Below, piece by piece: positions 35,354-45,400 of a DNA stretch of 64,000 nt. Made by a program: the position numbers and the translations under genes. The stretch's first letter is position 1. Each line of letters starts with the position of its first letter. The notes under the pieces are model-generated. The model did not search any database. It saw nothing but the letters and a program-made list of their open reading frames with translations, and was not told the origin of the DNA. Source of the stretch: Massariosphaeria phaeospora (taxonomy: Eukaryota; Ascomycota; Dothideomycetes; Pleosporales); the NCBI GenBank assembly GCA_011032825.1, contig JAADJZ010000005.1, forward strand, positions 1,989,001 to 2,053,000. Direction: 5' to 3'.

Positions 35354-35569
35354 ATGTTCCTAAAAGACAGAGTGTCCATGTTAATGGAAAGACGGCGGGG
35401 ACGGAGCGGCGGCATCTCATTGTCGAACGTGCATGGTAGTAGTAAAGCCAATACTGATGATGGTGGACATCACCAGCTGCGTGACCCATGCGCCCTTCTA
35501 CCCCTTTCGTCGACTCCGTATGCTATGTCTGACGTAGGCTGGAGAACACACGTGTTTAGCTTGAGAGCG

Positions 35570-35669
35570 TATAAAGATCCCCCCTCGCAGCCCCAGTTCC
35601 CGACTTTTCCTCTCCACGGCATTCCATGTTAACATGGCAAGTCTAAAAAATATTACTAATGATATTATT
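35570..35669 (+). promoter_or_regulatory. Array unit 24 core promoter
   Basis: TATAAAG at 35570, ATCCCCCCTCGC tract, GTCTAAAAAA at 35641, ATG at 35670 opening MWTTGGEA. An earlier ATG at 35626 lies before the box. Confidence 0.45.
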
Positions 35670-35827
35670 ATGTGGACGACTGGTGGGGAGGCCTGACGTA
35701 TGAAGATTAATGTGTGGTTCCTGTCGGACCGTAGTGAGTGATGATGATTTATTCTTGGTGTTGAAAATGATGATGATGATGATGCGTGTCGTCAAGCGTG
35801 AGGTGATGAGGCTGGGGGCAGGAGGGG

Positions 35828-35908
35828 TATATAGATCCCTCGTCGGCTTGATGTCTCCTGCCTCCCATAGAGTTGTGGGTGTCGAACAAAACTAGAGCGA
35901 CATTCGAC
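35828..35908 (+). promoter_or_regulatory. Array unit 25 core promoter
   Basis: TATATAG at 35828 after a GATGATGATGATG run (35767-35782), ATCCCTCGTCGGC tract, ATG at 35909 opening a 22-codon ORF starting MLKNEQRYVQ (to 35977). Last clear unit. Confidence 0.45.
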
Positions 35909-36122
35909 ATGTTAAAAAATGAACAAAGATACGTTCAATGGGGAGAGACGCGGCGGGCGGTGTTTGAGATCAAGTAAGTGACCTGTAGATTGCTCTTGTA
36001 AATGGTGGTGATGATCTTCGCGAGATTCATGATGATGATGACAATATAGTTCTTGGTGTCGGGTATTACGGAGAAGCCTGCCGCGCACTACAGCTTCGAC
36101 CAGACGGTAAAAGCGGCATGCA

Positions 36123-37196
36123 TTAGACCTGAAACGCCACTCCCTCCCTCTTGACCATATTCTTCCCCCCGCTCACAAACCCCGTCCCCTCGCTCCTAAT
36201 CTCGACCAACCCCGGCTTCGGGCCCCTCTCCTTGTCCTTCTTGTGCTTCTTCCCCTGCTTCTCGTTCGGCGGCGACAAATCCGCATCGCAAACAAAGCAA
36301 TGCACACTCTCGGGCTCTGGATCCCGGTCATGTGCATCTCTCTGATGTCGATGTTCCGGCTTCATGAACTTGTCGACGCAGGGCTTGCACAGGACGTGGC
36401 CGCAGGGTATTGCTACTACCGCTTTTGAGGAGTTCGACAATGATTTCTTGCAACTCGGACAGATTCGCTGTTGTTTCGCTGTTTCGGCCGACTTTTCTTC
36501 TGTGAAGTGGACTGACGTGAGGCCTTTGAGGGACAGTGCATGGGGGTTCGCCGGGTCGCTGGATGGGCAGATAGGATTCTGTTTTGCTTTCGCGGCCTCC
36601 TTGTGGTCGGTGTCGGGTGCTTGCGACGGTACCCAGAAGCTTGGCAGATGACCCTTTGCAGCTTTCTTCTCCTCGTCGAGTGCCAGCTTTGCGCGACTCC
36701 GTTCCGCGAGCGCAATGCGCTTCAGCTCCTCCTCATCGATCTCGAATTTCCGCTTCTTGCCTCTATTCTCACCCCCCTCAGTCGTATCGTCCTGCTCAAC
36801 AACGACCTTGCCGCCGTCCCTGCCCACGACCTTCGAGCCTGCACCGACTTTGACTTCCAACCCCATTTGCACGGCTTCAAAGTCCTGCACAGCGCGTAGC
36901 TTCGCTTCCTCGTTGTCTCGGTCTTTCTCGTCTTCTTCGTCTAGTTTCCTCCTCTCTGTCGCTTTCTCGAGCCGCTTCATCTCTTTCCGCTGGGCGAGGA
37001 GGTTCGTCATGGCGCATTCGCGGCAGAAGAGATCGCCGGAGGGACAGCAGACGGGGTCGACTGATGGGAGGAGACATAGTTGGCAGCTACCGAACGGCAG
37101 GAAGGAGTCGCGGGTCAGGCGTGTGGATTGGGCGCCCCATGAGTTCTTGAGGGTGTTTCGCTCGTACGAGGTGAAAACTGATTGTTGAGTTGGCAT
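36123..37196 (-). CDS. NOSIP-like RING/U-box protein
   Basis: A single open frame of 357 aa from the ATG at 37196. The N-terminal block (NTLKNSWGAQSTRLTRDSFLPFGSCQLCL, then VDPVCCPSGDLFCRECA) is the half-RING of the nitric-oxide-synthase-interacting protein family. A charged coiled coil follows (LAQRKEMKRLEKATERRKLDEE). A second zinc-binding region lies near the C-terminus (CPSCKKSL, IPCGHVLCKPCVDKF, CFVCDADL). Animal NOSIP is an E3 ubiquitin ligase linked to the spliceosome. In fungi a nuclear ubiquitin-ligase-like role is inferred. The ATG at 37196 is the first in frame; the longer frame to 37238 opens on TTG. It is divergent from tafazzin with 199 bp between starts. Confidence 0.88.
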   Translation of the reverse strand: MPTQQSVFTSYERNTLKNSWGAQSTRLTRDSFLPFGSCQLCLLPSVDPVCCPSGDLFCRECAMTNLLAQRKEMKRLEKATERRKLDEEDEKDRDNEEAKLRAVQDFEAVQMGLEVKVGAGSKVVGRDGGKVVVEQDDTTEGGENRGKKRKFEIDEEELKRIALAERSRAKLALDEEKKAAKGHLPSFWVPSQAPDTDHKEAAKAKQNPICPSSDPANPHALSLKGLTSVHFTEEKSAETAKQQRICPSCKKSLSNSSKAVVAIPCGHVLCKPCVDKFMKPEHRHQRDAHDRDPEPESVHCFVCDADLSPPNEKQGKKHKKDKERGPKPGLVEIRSEGTGFVSGGKNMVKREGVAFQV

Positions 37197-37395
37197 GGTC
37201 GTTTGGTAGAATTGGTGCGGGATAAGGCTTACAGGCAAGAGAGTTGTTGTACTTGCTACGTAAATCTGCAGTTATAGAGTTGGATTGATACCAGAATCAG
37301 TGAGGTCGGAGCTTCGGCATCTTCGCGGTCGCCACAGGTGGCTGATGTGATGGCCCAAGCTCCCACCCCTGCCCCATCAAGTCGGAAGTTACGTG

Positions 37396-38725
37396 ATGCG
37401 CAAGCCAGAGTTCCTGCCGTTCGTTAATCACCACTCAATGCGCCCGGACGAGCAGCCCACGGCCCCCAGCCGACAATGGCAGGCGGGGTCGGCGTTCACC
37501 ATGGGCGCAGTTGCCATGATATGTCGCGGATTCCTATACGGGTTGAGCAAGCCTGAAGCTCATGGGCTGGATCAGTTTTTGCAGCTGTTGGACGAGCGGG
37601 ATGACGTGGAGGGCAGACAGCGAGGGCTGATTACAGGTAAGGAAAGATTGATATATCAATGACCGGTTAATTGATCGTTCTAGTGTCGAATCATGTGTCA
37701 ATGTACGTATGTTGGCCGCAGCGGAGCTCTCCTGGTCGAACATTCTGCTAACGCGCTGCTCGATTTGCAGAGTGGACGACCCTTTGATATGGGGCATTCT
37801 CCCCCTTCGATATACGTGGAGCCCCGATAATATGCGCTGGGGCTTGGGAAGCTTCGATCTGTGCTTTCAAAACAAGTAGGGACAGAATGTAGCTTTACTT
37901 TCAACGAGCTAACAGATTGGCAGATTTACCTCCACCTTCTTTACCCTTGGCCAGGTGCTACCCACCCATCGTACCGCGCACTCGGCGTTTGGCGGCCTCT
38001 TCCAACCTACAATGACCCAAGCGATTCGTTTGCTCTCACGCGGCCCGTTCCTCAGTGCCAACGAGCCCCCACGCACGCCCGATACATCCGTCGCGAGCCC
38101 CGACCTGGCAGATCCATTCACAGGCGGCCACCTCACATTCTCTACAAACGGTCAGGACACGTTTCCTGCGCCCTCGGCCTACCGCAACCGTCGCCACAGC
38201 TGGGTACACATATTTCCGGAGGGCATGATACACCAGAAGGACGACAGAACAATGCGCTACTTCAAGTGGGGAGTTTCGAGGTTGATACTGGAGAGCGATC
38301 CGATGCCTGACATCGTGCCGATGTGGATAGAGGGGCCGGATCAGGTCATGCACGAAACACGCACATTTCCTCGGTTTATCCCGCGCCCGTTCCAGAACGT
38401 TAGTATAACGTTCGGCGAGAAGCTAGATGGCGAGAAGGTATTTGGAGATTTGCGCAACAGATGGAAGCAGATGCGCGCCAAAGAAAAGAGATCTAGCGGG
38501 AGGCTGGAGGTGGGGGTGCTGAGCGAGGCGCTCAAGTACTCTGACGAGGCTGTCGAGCTGCGCAAAGAGTGCACCATGCGTGTGCGTGCCGCGGTGCTGG
38601 ATGTCAGACGAACGCGCGGCCTGCCCGACGAGGATCCGAAGGGAGGACGGGTAGAGACATACAGGATAGAGGGAGCCAAACGCGAAGGCGCAAAGCAAGA
38701 CGGGAGCTGGACTCGCGATCCGTGA
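37396..38725 (+). CDS. TAZ1: Tafazzin, cardiolipin-remodelling transacylase
   Basis: Four exons (37396-37636, 37684-37702, 37771-37875, 37924-38725) join in frame to 388 aa. The acyltransferase HX4D motif is H84-VSIV-D89 in SNHVSIVDDPLIWG, split by an intron. It is followed by RWGLGSFDLCFQNKFTSTFFTLGQ and VLPTHR. The second motif is FPEGMIHQ. A membrane-associated segment precedes motif I (MGAVAMICRGFLYG). Tafazzin moves acyl chains between phospholipids to mature cardiolipin in mitochondrial membranes. The 19-bp second exon is unusually small but required for frame. The insert after GPFLSANEPP is fungal-type. Confidence 0.93.
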
Positions 38726-39463
38726 CGTGGAGGCTGCACCGTGATGCGCGGGTAGCCGTCCCGGCGCCAAAAGACGGAATAAAAAAAAGGCTCGAGGACA
38801 GAACCTCACAATGGACGACCAGGCGCGCAGTGTTGTCAGATTAGATCAAGTAATTCACCCTCAATGACTGCCTGTTCCAACCCGGCGGTCGATGCCAACG
38901 ATGGAACCACACGCGCTGGCCGCCCTTGGGGGCAAGGCAGCGAGCAGGCTTCGTCGTGGACAACGGCCACCGTGGCCAGAACAGGCGGCGCGCAACGCTG
39001 TCCATCGCGCGCCCAGTCTCTGGCGTTGCTCTATCATCACCCATCGCTGCGCGTCCACTGCGTGCGTCCGGGATGGAAAGCGCGCAGTGGAGTGTGGTCG
39101 CAGAACATGGGATCGGTCTTGAGGCGGACGGGATGATTTGAGTGGGAAGGCAAGGTGCGGCTAGCGGCTTGGCAGGCGCGCCCCCTGGCCGCATGTGTGA
39201 TATTTAGGTGCGGGGCATCGCCTCAACGCTCAACGCAGCCCACCGCTCGCTCCCGATCTGCACCTCCGTTTTCTGCCGCTGCCGTCCTCACCGCCCGCCT
39301 GCAGCGCGTCCGCCCGCTCCCCAACGCTGTTCGAGCTTCGAGCTTCGAGTGACGTTGCCGTCGAGTTTGCGGCTTCGCGTAGGCCTCCAATCGCCGGCCG
39401 CTCTGCCTCAGCCACTAGCATCCTCCCGCACGTCCGCCCTTTGTGTCCCACGCTCCCCAGCCA
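38726..39463. other. Intergenic region before NC2-alpha
   Basis: 738 bp. It holds the tafazzin 3' UTR and the NC2-alpha promoter. The several short GC-rich frames are not supported. No repeat seen. Confidence 0.4.
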
Positions 39464-40227
39464 ATGGACGGCGCCGACGCTTCGTGGGCTCCACAATCCC
39501 CCGATCTGTCCAGCGTCCATTTCGCCGATCCTGAACCCGCCCACCCCCAGCACCACCGCTACAGAGCCTCCCTCTCGCACGCCGCACCCTCCCTGCCGCT
39601 GGCCTCGAGTCCGACGCGTCAGACACCGCTGCCGCCGCCGCTGCCCATCCCAAACATGCCTCGAGGTATCAAGTCAGAGCCCATGCAGGATGCAGACTAC
39701 GTTCCCGACGCGTCCGAGGGCCCGCGAGGCAAGAAGCCCAAGGTCGGCAACGGAACCAGCGGGGCTCCAGCTGAGCCGACTGCGCTGCCGGGCACTGAAC
39801 ACATCAAAATCACATACCACTTCCCGGTCGCCAGGATAAAGCGCATTATGCAAGCCGACGATGACGTTGGCAAGGTCGCACAAGTCACCCCCGTCGCTGT
39901 CTGTATGTATTCTGCCCTGCATATAGCCTGCCGCCAGCTCGTTGTTAACATTTTCCAGCCAAAGCACTCGAGCTCTTCATGATCTCTATCGTCACCAAGG
40001 CTGCCGCCAAAGCGAAGGAGAGTGGCTCCAAGCGCGTCACCACCTCCCACCTCAAGCAAGCTGTCACCAACGTCGAGCAGTTCGACTTCCTCTCCGAGAT
40101 CGTCTCCAAGGTCCCCGACGCGCCTTCTGCCGCGGACAAGAATGATCCAGATGCTATGGATGTCGATGGCAAGAAGAAGAGGTCATCAGTTAGAAGGAAG
40201 AGAAAGGCTGACGATGAGGATTTTTGA
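39464..40227 (+). CDS. BUR6: Negative cofactor 2 alpha (Bur6/Drap1) histone-fold corepressor
   Basis: Two exons (39464-39902, 39959-40227) join in frame to 235 aa. After a Pro/His-rich N-terminus the H2A-like histone fold runs from ITYHFPVARIKRIMQADDDVGKVAQVTPVAV, across the intron, to SKALELFMISIVTKAAAKAKESGSKRVTTSHLKQAV. This matches NC2-alpha, which pairs with NC2-beta on TBP to block TFIIA/TFIIB. The C-terminus is Lys/Asp-rich and ends DDEDF. The frame stays open past the TGA for 61 more codons (see 40228). Confidence 0.93.
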
Positions 40228-40413
40228 ACAGGGAAGCCTCGTGTCAAACGGAAATCCACCAAGCGCAAAAGGAATGAGCCGGAGCTTCCACAAGCTGCCC
40301 CTCTTGCACAAGCTACGTCTCTTCCACAAGCTGCGCCTCTTGCCCAATCTACGTCTCTTCCACAAGCTGCGCCTCCCGTGGACAAGGCCAGCATCGGCTT
40401 TTTGTTGAATTAG
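40228..40413 (+). other. In-frame coding-like extension after the NC2-alpha stop
   Basis: Directly after the TGA (40225-40227) the same frame stays open for 61 codons to TAG at 40411. It reads TGKPRVKRKSTKRKRNEPE, then a 12-residue repeat LPQAAPLAQATS / LPQAAPLAQSTS / LPQAAP encoded by a 36-bp tandem repeat (40285-40374). Basic then Ala/Pro/Gln-rich. It could be an alternative C-terminus reached by splicing or readthrough, or a tail lost to a nonsense mutation. Confidence 0.45.
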
Positions 40414-41221
40414 TACGAGGATCAAAGTCGGATCGCTGTTACTAGGTATACGGTCAGCTTGTTGAATCCTACAGCATCTTACACCGTACAGGTCGTGCAA
40501 TCTGCCCCGGTCATTATTTCGGCTTCGTGCATGATGGGTGCAACATCCTCCATGCTGGAAGATTCTTGGATTGTCTATTAGAAGGTGTGCCTTATACGCG
40601 TATCTACCTCGGAGCAGTGTTTGGGCTTACATTTAGGTCTGCATAGGTTTTGGTCACCGCAACGGTCACGGTCGAAATAGGACGATGCTAATGAATACTG
40701 ATTAATTACATTCTTTACGTCGTGAAGCTCGCACTATTCAGCAGTGATTTTCTTAGTTCTACCCTACAATTCGCGCTGCTGGGGAGGAGACCCAGCATTG
40801 CCGGCCTGCTCCACATCCTTCTAGATCTCTACCTACTGTCAATATTAACGTCATGCACACATCCCGACAGCGCAGTTCCGATGGCTAAATTGGACGACGG
40901 GTTGTCCCTAAGCTGCGGCTTAAACATTGCGACCACCAACCAGGACCGTCTTCCCGATGCAATTTATCCGCCAATCTACGCGCACCCCCGCTCGCCATGG
41001 CCTCTGTTCAGGAACACGTTACTCAGGCGGCGAATCTGTTCACATGCCGTGAAAGCCGTTACTCTATTCGCGCTTGTGTTGACGCTTACTTGTTCTAAGG
41101 CTTAGAGTTCCGTGCGACCGTAGAGCCATGCAGGCGGGTAGTATAAAGGCCGCATTTCCCCTGATTAAGGAGCTAAGCGTTTGCTAACTTACACTTCGGT
41201 CGTTTGTTGAGTTCCGACACC
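40414..41221. other. Intergenic region upstream of the SGNH hydrolase
   Basis: About 800 bp without a supported gene. TATAAAG at 41142, about 80 bp before the ATG at 41222, is the probable core promoter of the hydrolase. Confidence 0.45.
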
Positions 41222-42628
41222 ATGCACAAGATGATCAGCGGAAGATTCCTCTTGCTGCTTTTCGGATTGGTGGGGTCCATCCGCTGCGATGATGTTGAAA
41301 ACTCCCACGTAGATATATCAAGACGTGCGATCCGGCCAAATCCTCTCAATGGCCACTGGATCGATACCTGGGCTTCTATGCCCCAGTTGACGGAGCCTGC
41401 CAATTTGCCTCCAGCCCCATTTGTACTTATTCCTCCCATTCTCTGACCAATCTAGCTTACTCAGACATAGAACCAAACCGGCGCTGTATTCGTGAACTCA
41501 ACCATCCGTCAAACATTGCACATGTCCGTCGGAGCAAATCAGATTCGCTTGAAGATTTCAAATGCTTTTGGGGTGACGAACCTGCCTATCACAGCTGTCT
41601 CTATCGCACTGCCCGCGAACGATACAGCAGGCATCCATCAGATACAGGCCAAGACAGTGCAGAAAGTCACTTTTTCCGGTCAAGACTCAATCTCGATACC
41701 AAATGGCGCGCTCGCAGTCTCCGACCCTCTGGACTTCAAGATCAAGGCGCAGTCGATCCTCACTGTTACCATCTACGTCAAGGACGGACAAACAACAAAC
41801 AGTATCACGAGTCACCCCGGGAGTCGCACCACCAGCTGGTGGCAGTTCGGAAACGCAGCAGACGCCTCCGCGCTGACCATCACCGACTCCAGCACCCAGA
41901 GCGCCGCCCATTGGTACTTCGTCTCCGCAGTCGAAGCCTGGGTCCCGCCCTCGTCCGGCAGTCTCGTCCTCATCGGCGACAGCATCACCGACGGCCGCGG
42001 CTCCGACCCCAACCAAAACAACCGCTGGCCCGACCTGCTTCTCGCGCGTCTCCAACAGAGCCCCGCAACCCGCCACATCGCCATCGCCAACCTCGCTGCG
42101 GGCGGCAACCGCGTCCTCGCCGACGGCTTGGGCCCCAACGCCCTCGCCCGCATCGACAGAGACGTCCTCGCCCACCCCGGCGTCAAGTACGCCCTGCTCT
42201 TCGAAGGCGTCAACGACATCGGCACCGCGGACCCCTCGCGCGCCGCTCAGGACGCGCTCTACGCATCCCTCACGCAAGCGTACCGGCAAATAGTAACGCG
42301 CATCCACGCCGCCGGCATCCCCGTCTTCGGCGCCACCATCACGCCCTTTAGCGCGCCGGCCAACTTCACGGCGCAGCCGTACTCGCACCCGGAGCGCGAG
42401 CGCACGCGTGTGCGCGTCAATGCGTTTATTAAGGAGGCGGGAGTGTTTGATGCCGTGGTGGACTTTGCGAGCATGTTGGCGGATGAGAGCGTGCCGAGCC
42501 AGTTGGGGAGCGAGTGGGATAGTGGCGATTATTTGCATCCCGGTGTGAGGGGGTATCAGCGGTTGGCGGATTTGTTTCCCGTGGGGGTGTTTGGGGCGTG
42601 GGAGGGGGGGGTGGGGGGGTGGGTGTGA
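41222..42628 (+). CDS. Secreted SGNH/GDSL hydrolase
   Basis: Two exons (41222-41422, 41471-42628) join in frame to 452 aa. A signal peptide (MHKMISGRFLLLLFGLVGSIRC) precedes an N-terminal beta-rich domain (residues about 40-230). The SGNH domain follows: block I LVLIGDSITDGRGS with nucleophile Ser238, block II Gly in NLAAGGNRV, block III EGVNDIG, and block V DYLHP with Asp420 and His423. It should be an extracellular esterase, perhaps acting on acetylated polysaccharide. The substrate cannot be read from sequence. The last residues are Gly-rich. Confidence 0.93.
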
Positions 42629-42800
42629 GGAGGGGAAGGGAATGTTTCAACTAATCTAGCACCTTAGTGGATGTGTGTGTCATTCCAGGAGAACGTCTAG
42701 ACTATCGAGATTTTCCGCTTTGGTGATTAATTGGTGATGAGTAGTTGTGTGCATTCACTTGGCGGATCCTATTTGCTGATTACGATAAACCCCAGGGGGG

Positions 42801-43135
42801 GATGCTCTTGATAGTGTATAAAATAATAGCAACAAGCCAACACCTAACGGTCATTTGTACAAAGCCCTACTGTATCTACTATAGCAGGTAATTACTATAG
42901 CAGGTAATATCTACAGCGAATAAAGGTTCAGCGCAGAGGCGTCTAAAGAATATGCAATATTAAGCTTTGCGGGATAGATAGAGAGGCTATGTAATCTAAT
43001 AGACTTTGAGTAATGCTCTTGACAGTGTATAATATATCGGCAACAAGACAACGCCTAACGTTTACCTTTACGAAGTAGTACTGTATCCACTATAGCAGGT
43101 AATGTCTAGGCGAATAAAGGTTTAGCGCAGGCAGC
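42801..43135 (+). repeat. Two diverged copies of a ~130-bp AT-rich direct repeat
   Basis: Copy 1 (about 42803-42940) and copy 2 (about 43013-43132) share GATGCTCTTGA/TAATGCTCTTGA, AGTGTATAA, CAACAAG, CCTAACG, ACTATAGCAGGTAAT, GCGAATAAAGGTT and AGCGCAG in order. Copy 1 contains the ACTATAGCAGGTAAT block twice. Purpose unknown; could be the ends of a small non-autonomous element. Confidence 0.65.
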
Positions 43136-43147
43136 TGTTACTCTATA

Positions 43148-43690
43148 GGTCCCCATGTCCAACTTTCCGGCACCCACACACAAGACGTGGCGAGGCAGAA
43201 GTCTAGTGTTAAGATGTTAATTAGCCGCCTGCATTGTAGTAGCAGCCTAAGATACTATGCCGAGAACGTAACTCCTTCTTTTCCTTTAAGGATCCAGAAT
43301 CCTATATCGGTCCACGTCTTGGTTGCACGATCTGCTTCGTCTAGCGGGTCCCAACCGCTGCAGAGACGATTACTACTAGCACCTAGTTTCACTGCCTAGA
43401 TACACAGCCGCTTCTTCTTCCTAAGAGCGTCTCACAGGCTCGCTTCTTGTCACCTCCTGCGTTCTTCCCTTTCTGCGAGCCATTTCCTTTGAGGATGACG
43501 GAGTGGGCGATGCACGGATTCCGAGAGTATTGCGTCTTCATGTTCCGCTGAACAGTATGGACACCCTTCTTCGCGCTGTACGTGCTCGCTATGTGGCCTC
43601 TAATTCCGTCTTGACGCTAGGCGGTACTTGGTCCGTAGGTCGCCATGTCCAACTGCTTCCTTCCGGCACCCACAAAACGTGTCGAGGCGG
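43148..43690 (+). repeat. ~50-bp direct repeat pair
   Basis: 43148-43196 and 43638-43688 share CCATGTCCAACT, TTCCGGCACCCACA and a GTGGCGAGGC/GTGTCGAGGC end. The second copy has a 7-bp insertion. Confidence 0.6.
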
Positions 43691-44118
43691 GTTGAGGGTA
43701 TGGTAGGCGGAGATACAATCTCTTCACGAGAGGGAGAGGCTGTCTGCGTAGCAGTCTGCGGATTCGAGGGCATGGTAGGCGGAGATACAATCTCTTCACG
43801 AGACGGAGATGCCGTCTGGAAAACATGCGGCATAACAGGTGAGGGCTGCACAGTCTCTTGACTGTCAACAGCATCTAACAACAGAGATAAAGACCGAAAC
43901 CGAGACCGAGACGAAGAATGCCTTCCCACATATTCCAGGAGCGAGTCGACACTTATATAATCGACTTGTTCCTTCAACAGAGTCAGAGAAGAAGGACGTT
44001 GCTGCTGTTTAGTAGGCTGGGGCTGCCGAGTCGAACGCCCCACTGACGGGTCTTGTTCAAAAGAAGCTGGCGGAAATTGAGGACAGACAGGAGATGACTG
44101 CGAGCGACTAAGTATCAA
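43600..44118 (-). pseudogene. Ser/Pro-rich ORF with internal 24-residue repeat, no ATG
   Basis: The minus strand is open for 172 codons but begins on TTG. The stretch TASPSREEIVSPP occurs twice, encoded by a 72-bp tandem duplication (43700-43731 and 43772-43803 are nearly identical). Probably a fragment of a larger gene. A CTTCAAAAGAAGCTGG sequence near its 5' end (44056) also recurs at 44151. No family recognised. Confidence 0.3.
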
Positions 44119-44762
44119 CCGATGGCAACCGCGAGCGTTTCAGAGGCGGGGCTTCAAAAGAAGCTGGAGGTAATTAAGGGCAGGGGTGGCGGAGGCGTTG
44201 ACTTTCTCGTGTTAGAGAAAGTCTTCGCAAAGAGAAAACTTGCTGCGGAGAACCTTGTTTGTGCGTGTCTATCGTGTCAGCCTATCAATGTGATTAGCTT
44301 CGTGGCGGGCTAGTCAATTGATCTAGTGGTTGTACGGCGCGAGTGAGGTAACCTCTGTAAGGCAGCTACTCGGACAGCGGCTAGAACACGAACAGCGGAG
44401 AGCGGCTCGTTTGCAGTTGTAGGTGTTTAGCAGAGCAGAGTGCTTGATCGAGTTGTCATGTAAGTGGGGCGCTGGGCAGCGGGGTGGCGGGGAGCCGGGA
44501 GCTCTTTATTGGCAGGTGGAGTGATTAAGCACTGACATGTATAGTAGGCATATCGAGGCATTAATTGTAGCATTTATCTACGCCTTCCTCTCTAGACAAA
44601 GATGCTGCCTTCTTTCGCCCATTCTGAGAGGCCTCCAAGATAAGTGACTGCGAACCCCTTTTGTCTTTGTATGACACACCGCACTGCATGTGCGCATGTG
44701 TGCTGGCCTTCACTACCACTCCAGAGAACTTTTGCGCAAAGCTCAAACGTTCTGCGAGGGAG

Positions 44763-45400
44763 CTACTCATTCCACCACGGATCAATAGGAAAGGACGACA
44801 CGGGTGTCACAGGGGGGGATGCCCTGTCGCTGCCGGCCCTCTCGCTGATATTGTCTGGGTCGAGGGCCTTGTATTTGGCCTTCGTCCGCTTTTCAGTTGC
44901 CTCTTGCAAAAGACCTTTGGCACTCTCACGCTCCTGGACAGCGTCGTCGAGCTGCTTCTGCATCTCATCCCGTTCGGTTTTGGCCTTTTTCCGAAACTCT
45001 TCGAGTTCTTCCTCAGCCCTCTCCCGCTTCTTGCGCTCTTTCCATTTGCCCGCCGTTGCGCGTCCGCTCTTTCTCGAGCGCAGCCTCGGCCATCTGCCTC
45101 TTGGCTTTCTCTTCTTCCAGCTCGTCGACAAGCGCCTTCGCCACCTCGCGATGCCTGTCGCGCGTCTCGATGGCCTGTTCGATGATGGCCTGGAGCTGCT
45201 GAGCTGCGAGTTTCCTCTTCTGCGCCTTTTCGAGCTTCGCCGCCAAGTCCACTTCGCCGTCGGAGTCTGGTAGGGCCGTCGCGATTATCTTGATCGCCCC
45301 GTCTAGTGGCCGTCGTCCACATGGCCTGCGCATTGGTGCTTTCGCGGCAGTTGGCCTCGTAGAACTTCTCGATCGCTTCGACGTGGCCTTCGGAGATCAT
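44763..45400 (-). pseudogene. Frameshifted coiled-coil protein
   Basis: From the ATG at 45400 (MISEGHVEAIEKFYEAN) the coding signal moves through three frames. It runs in frame 1 to about 45305, in frame 2 through AIKIIATALPDSDGEVDLAAKLEKAQKRKL and EKERTRNGG (to about 45050), and in frame 3 from KERKKRERAEEELEEFRKKAK to a stop at 44763. All three pieces are Glu/Lys/Arg-rich coiled coil, consistent with one protein of about 210 aa. No plausible introns bridge the shifts, so two indels are likely. Family not recognised. Confidence 0.55.

Larger units (their letters stand above)
29278..35977. repeat. Tandem array of about 25 TATA-box mini-gene units
   Basis: Diverged units, mostly 200-340 bp apart. 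The typical unit order is a GATGATG-type element, about 40-60 bp to a TATA box, a pyrimidine-rich tract often ending ACAACACC or ACTACACTGC, a CTCTAAAAA-like box, and an ATG within about 100 bp of the TATA box. The ORF that follows is usually 8-68 codons. Orientation is plus for 29278-30056, minus for 30444-33009 and plus for 33114-35977. Between these blocks of constant order the DNA is poorly conserved. No long ORF or known transposon motif was found. Confidence 0.75.

Noticed and set aside
29278..35977. Idea that the TATA units are Pol III genes (tRNA, 5S, U6-like) or C/D snoRNAs
   Set aside because: No A/B boxes or sense-strand T-run terminators were found. The TGATGA repeats resemble box C but change strand relative to the TATA box between blocks, and no paired box D is seen.
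41687..42538. 283-codon minus-strand ORF
   Set aside because: Antisense shadow of the SGNH hydrolase, whose catalytic blocks are all intact on the plus strand.
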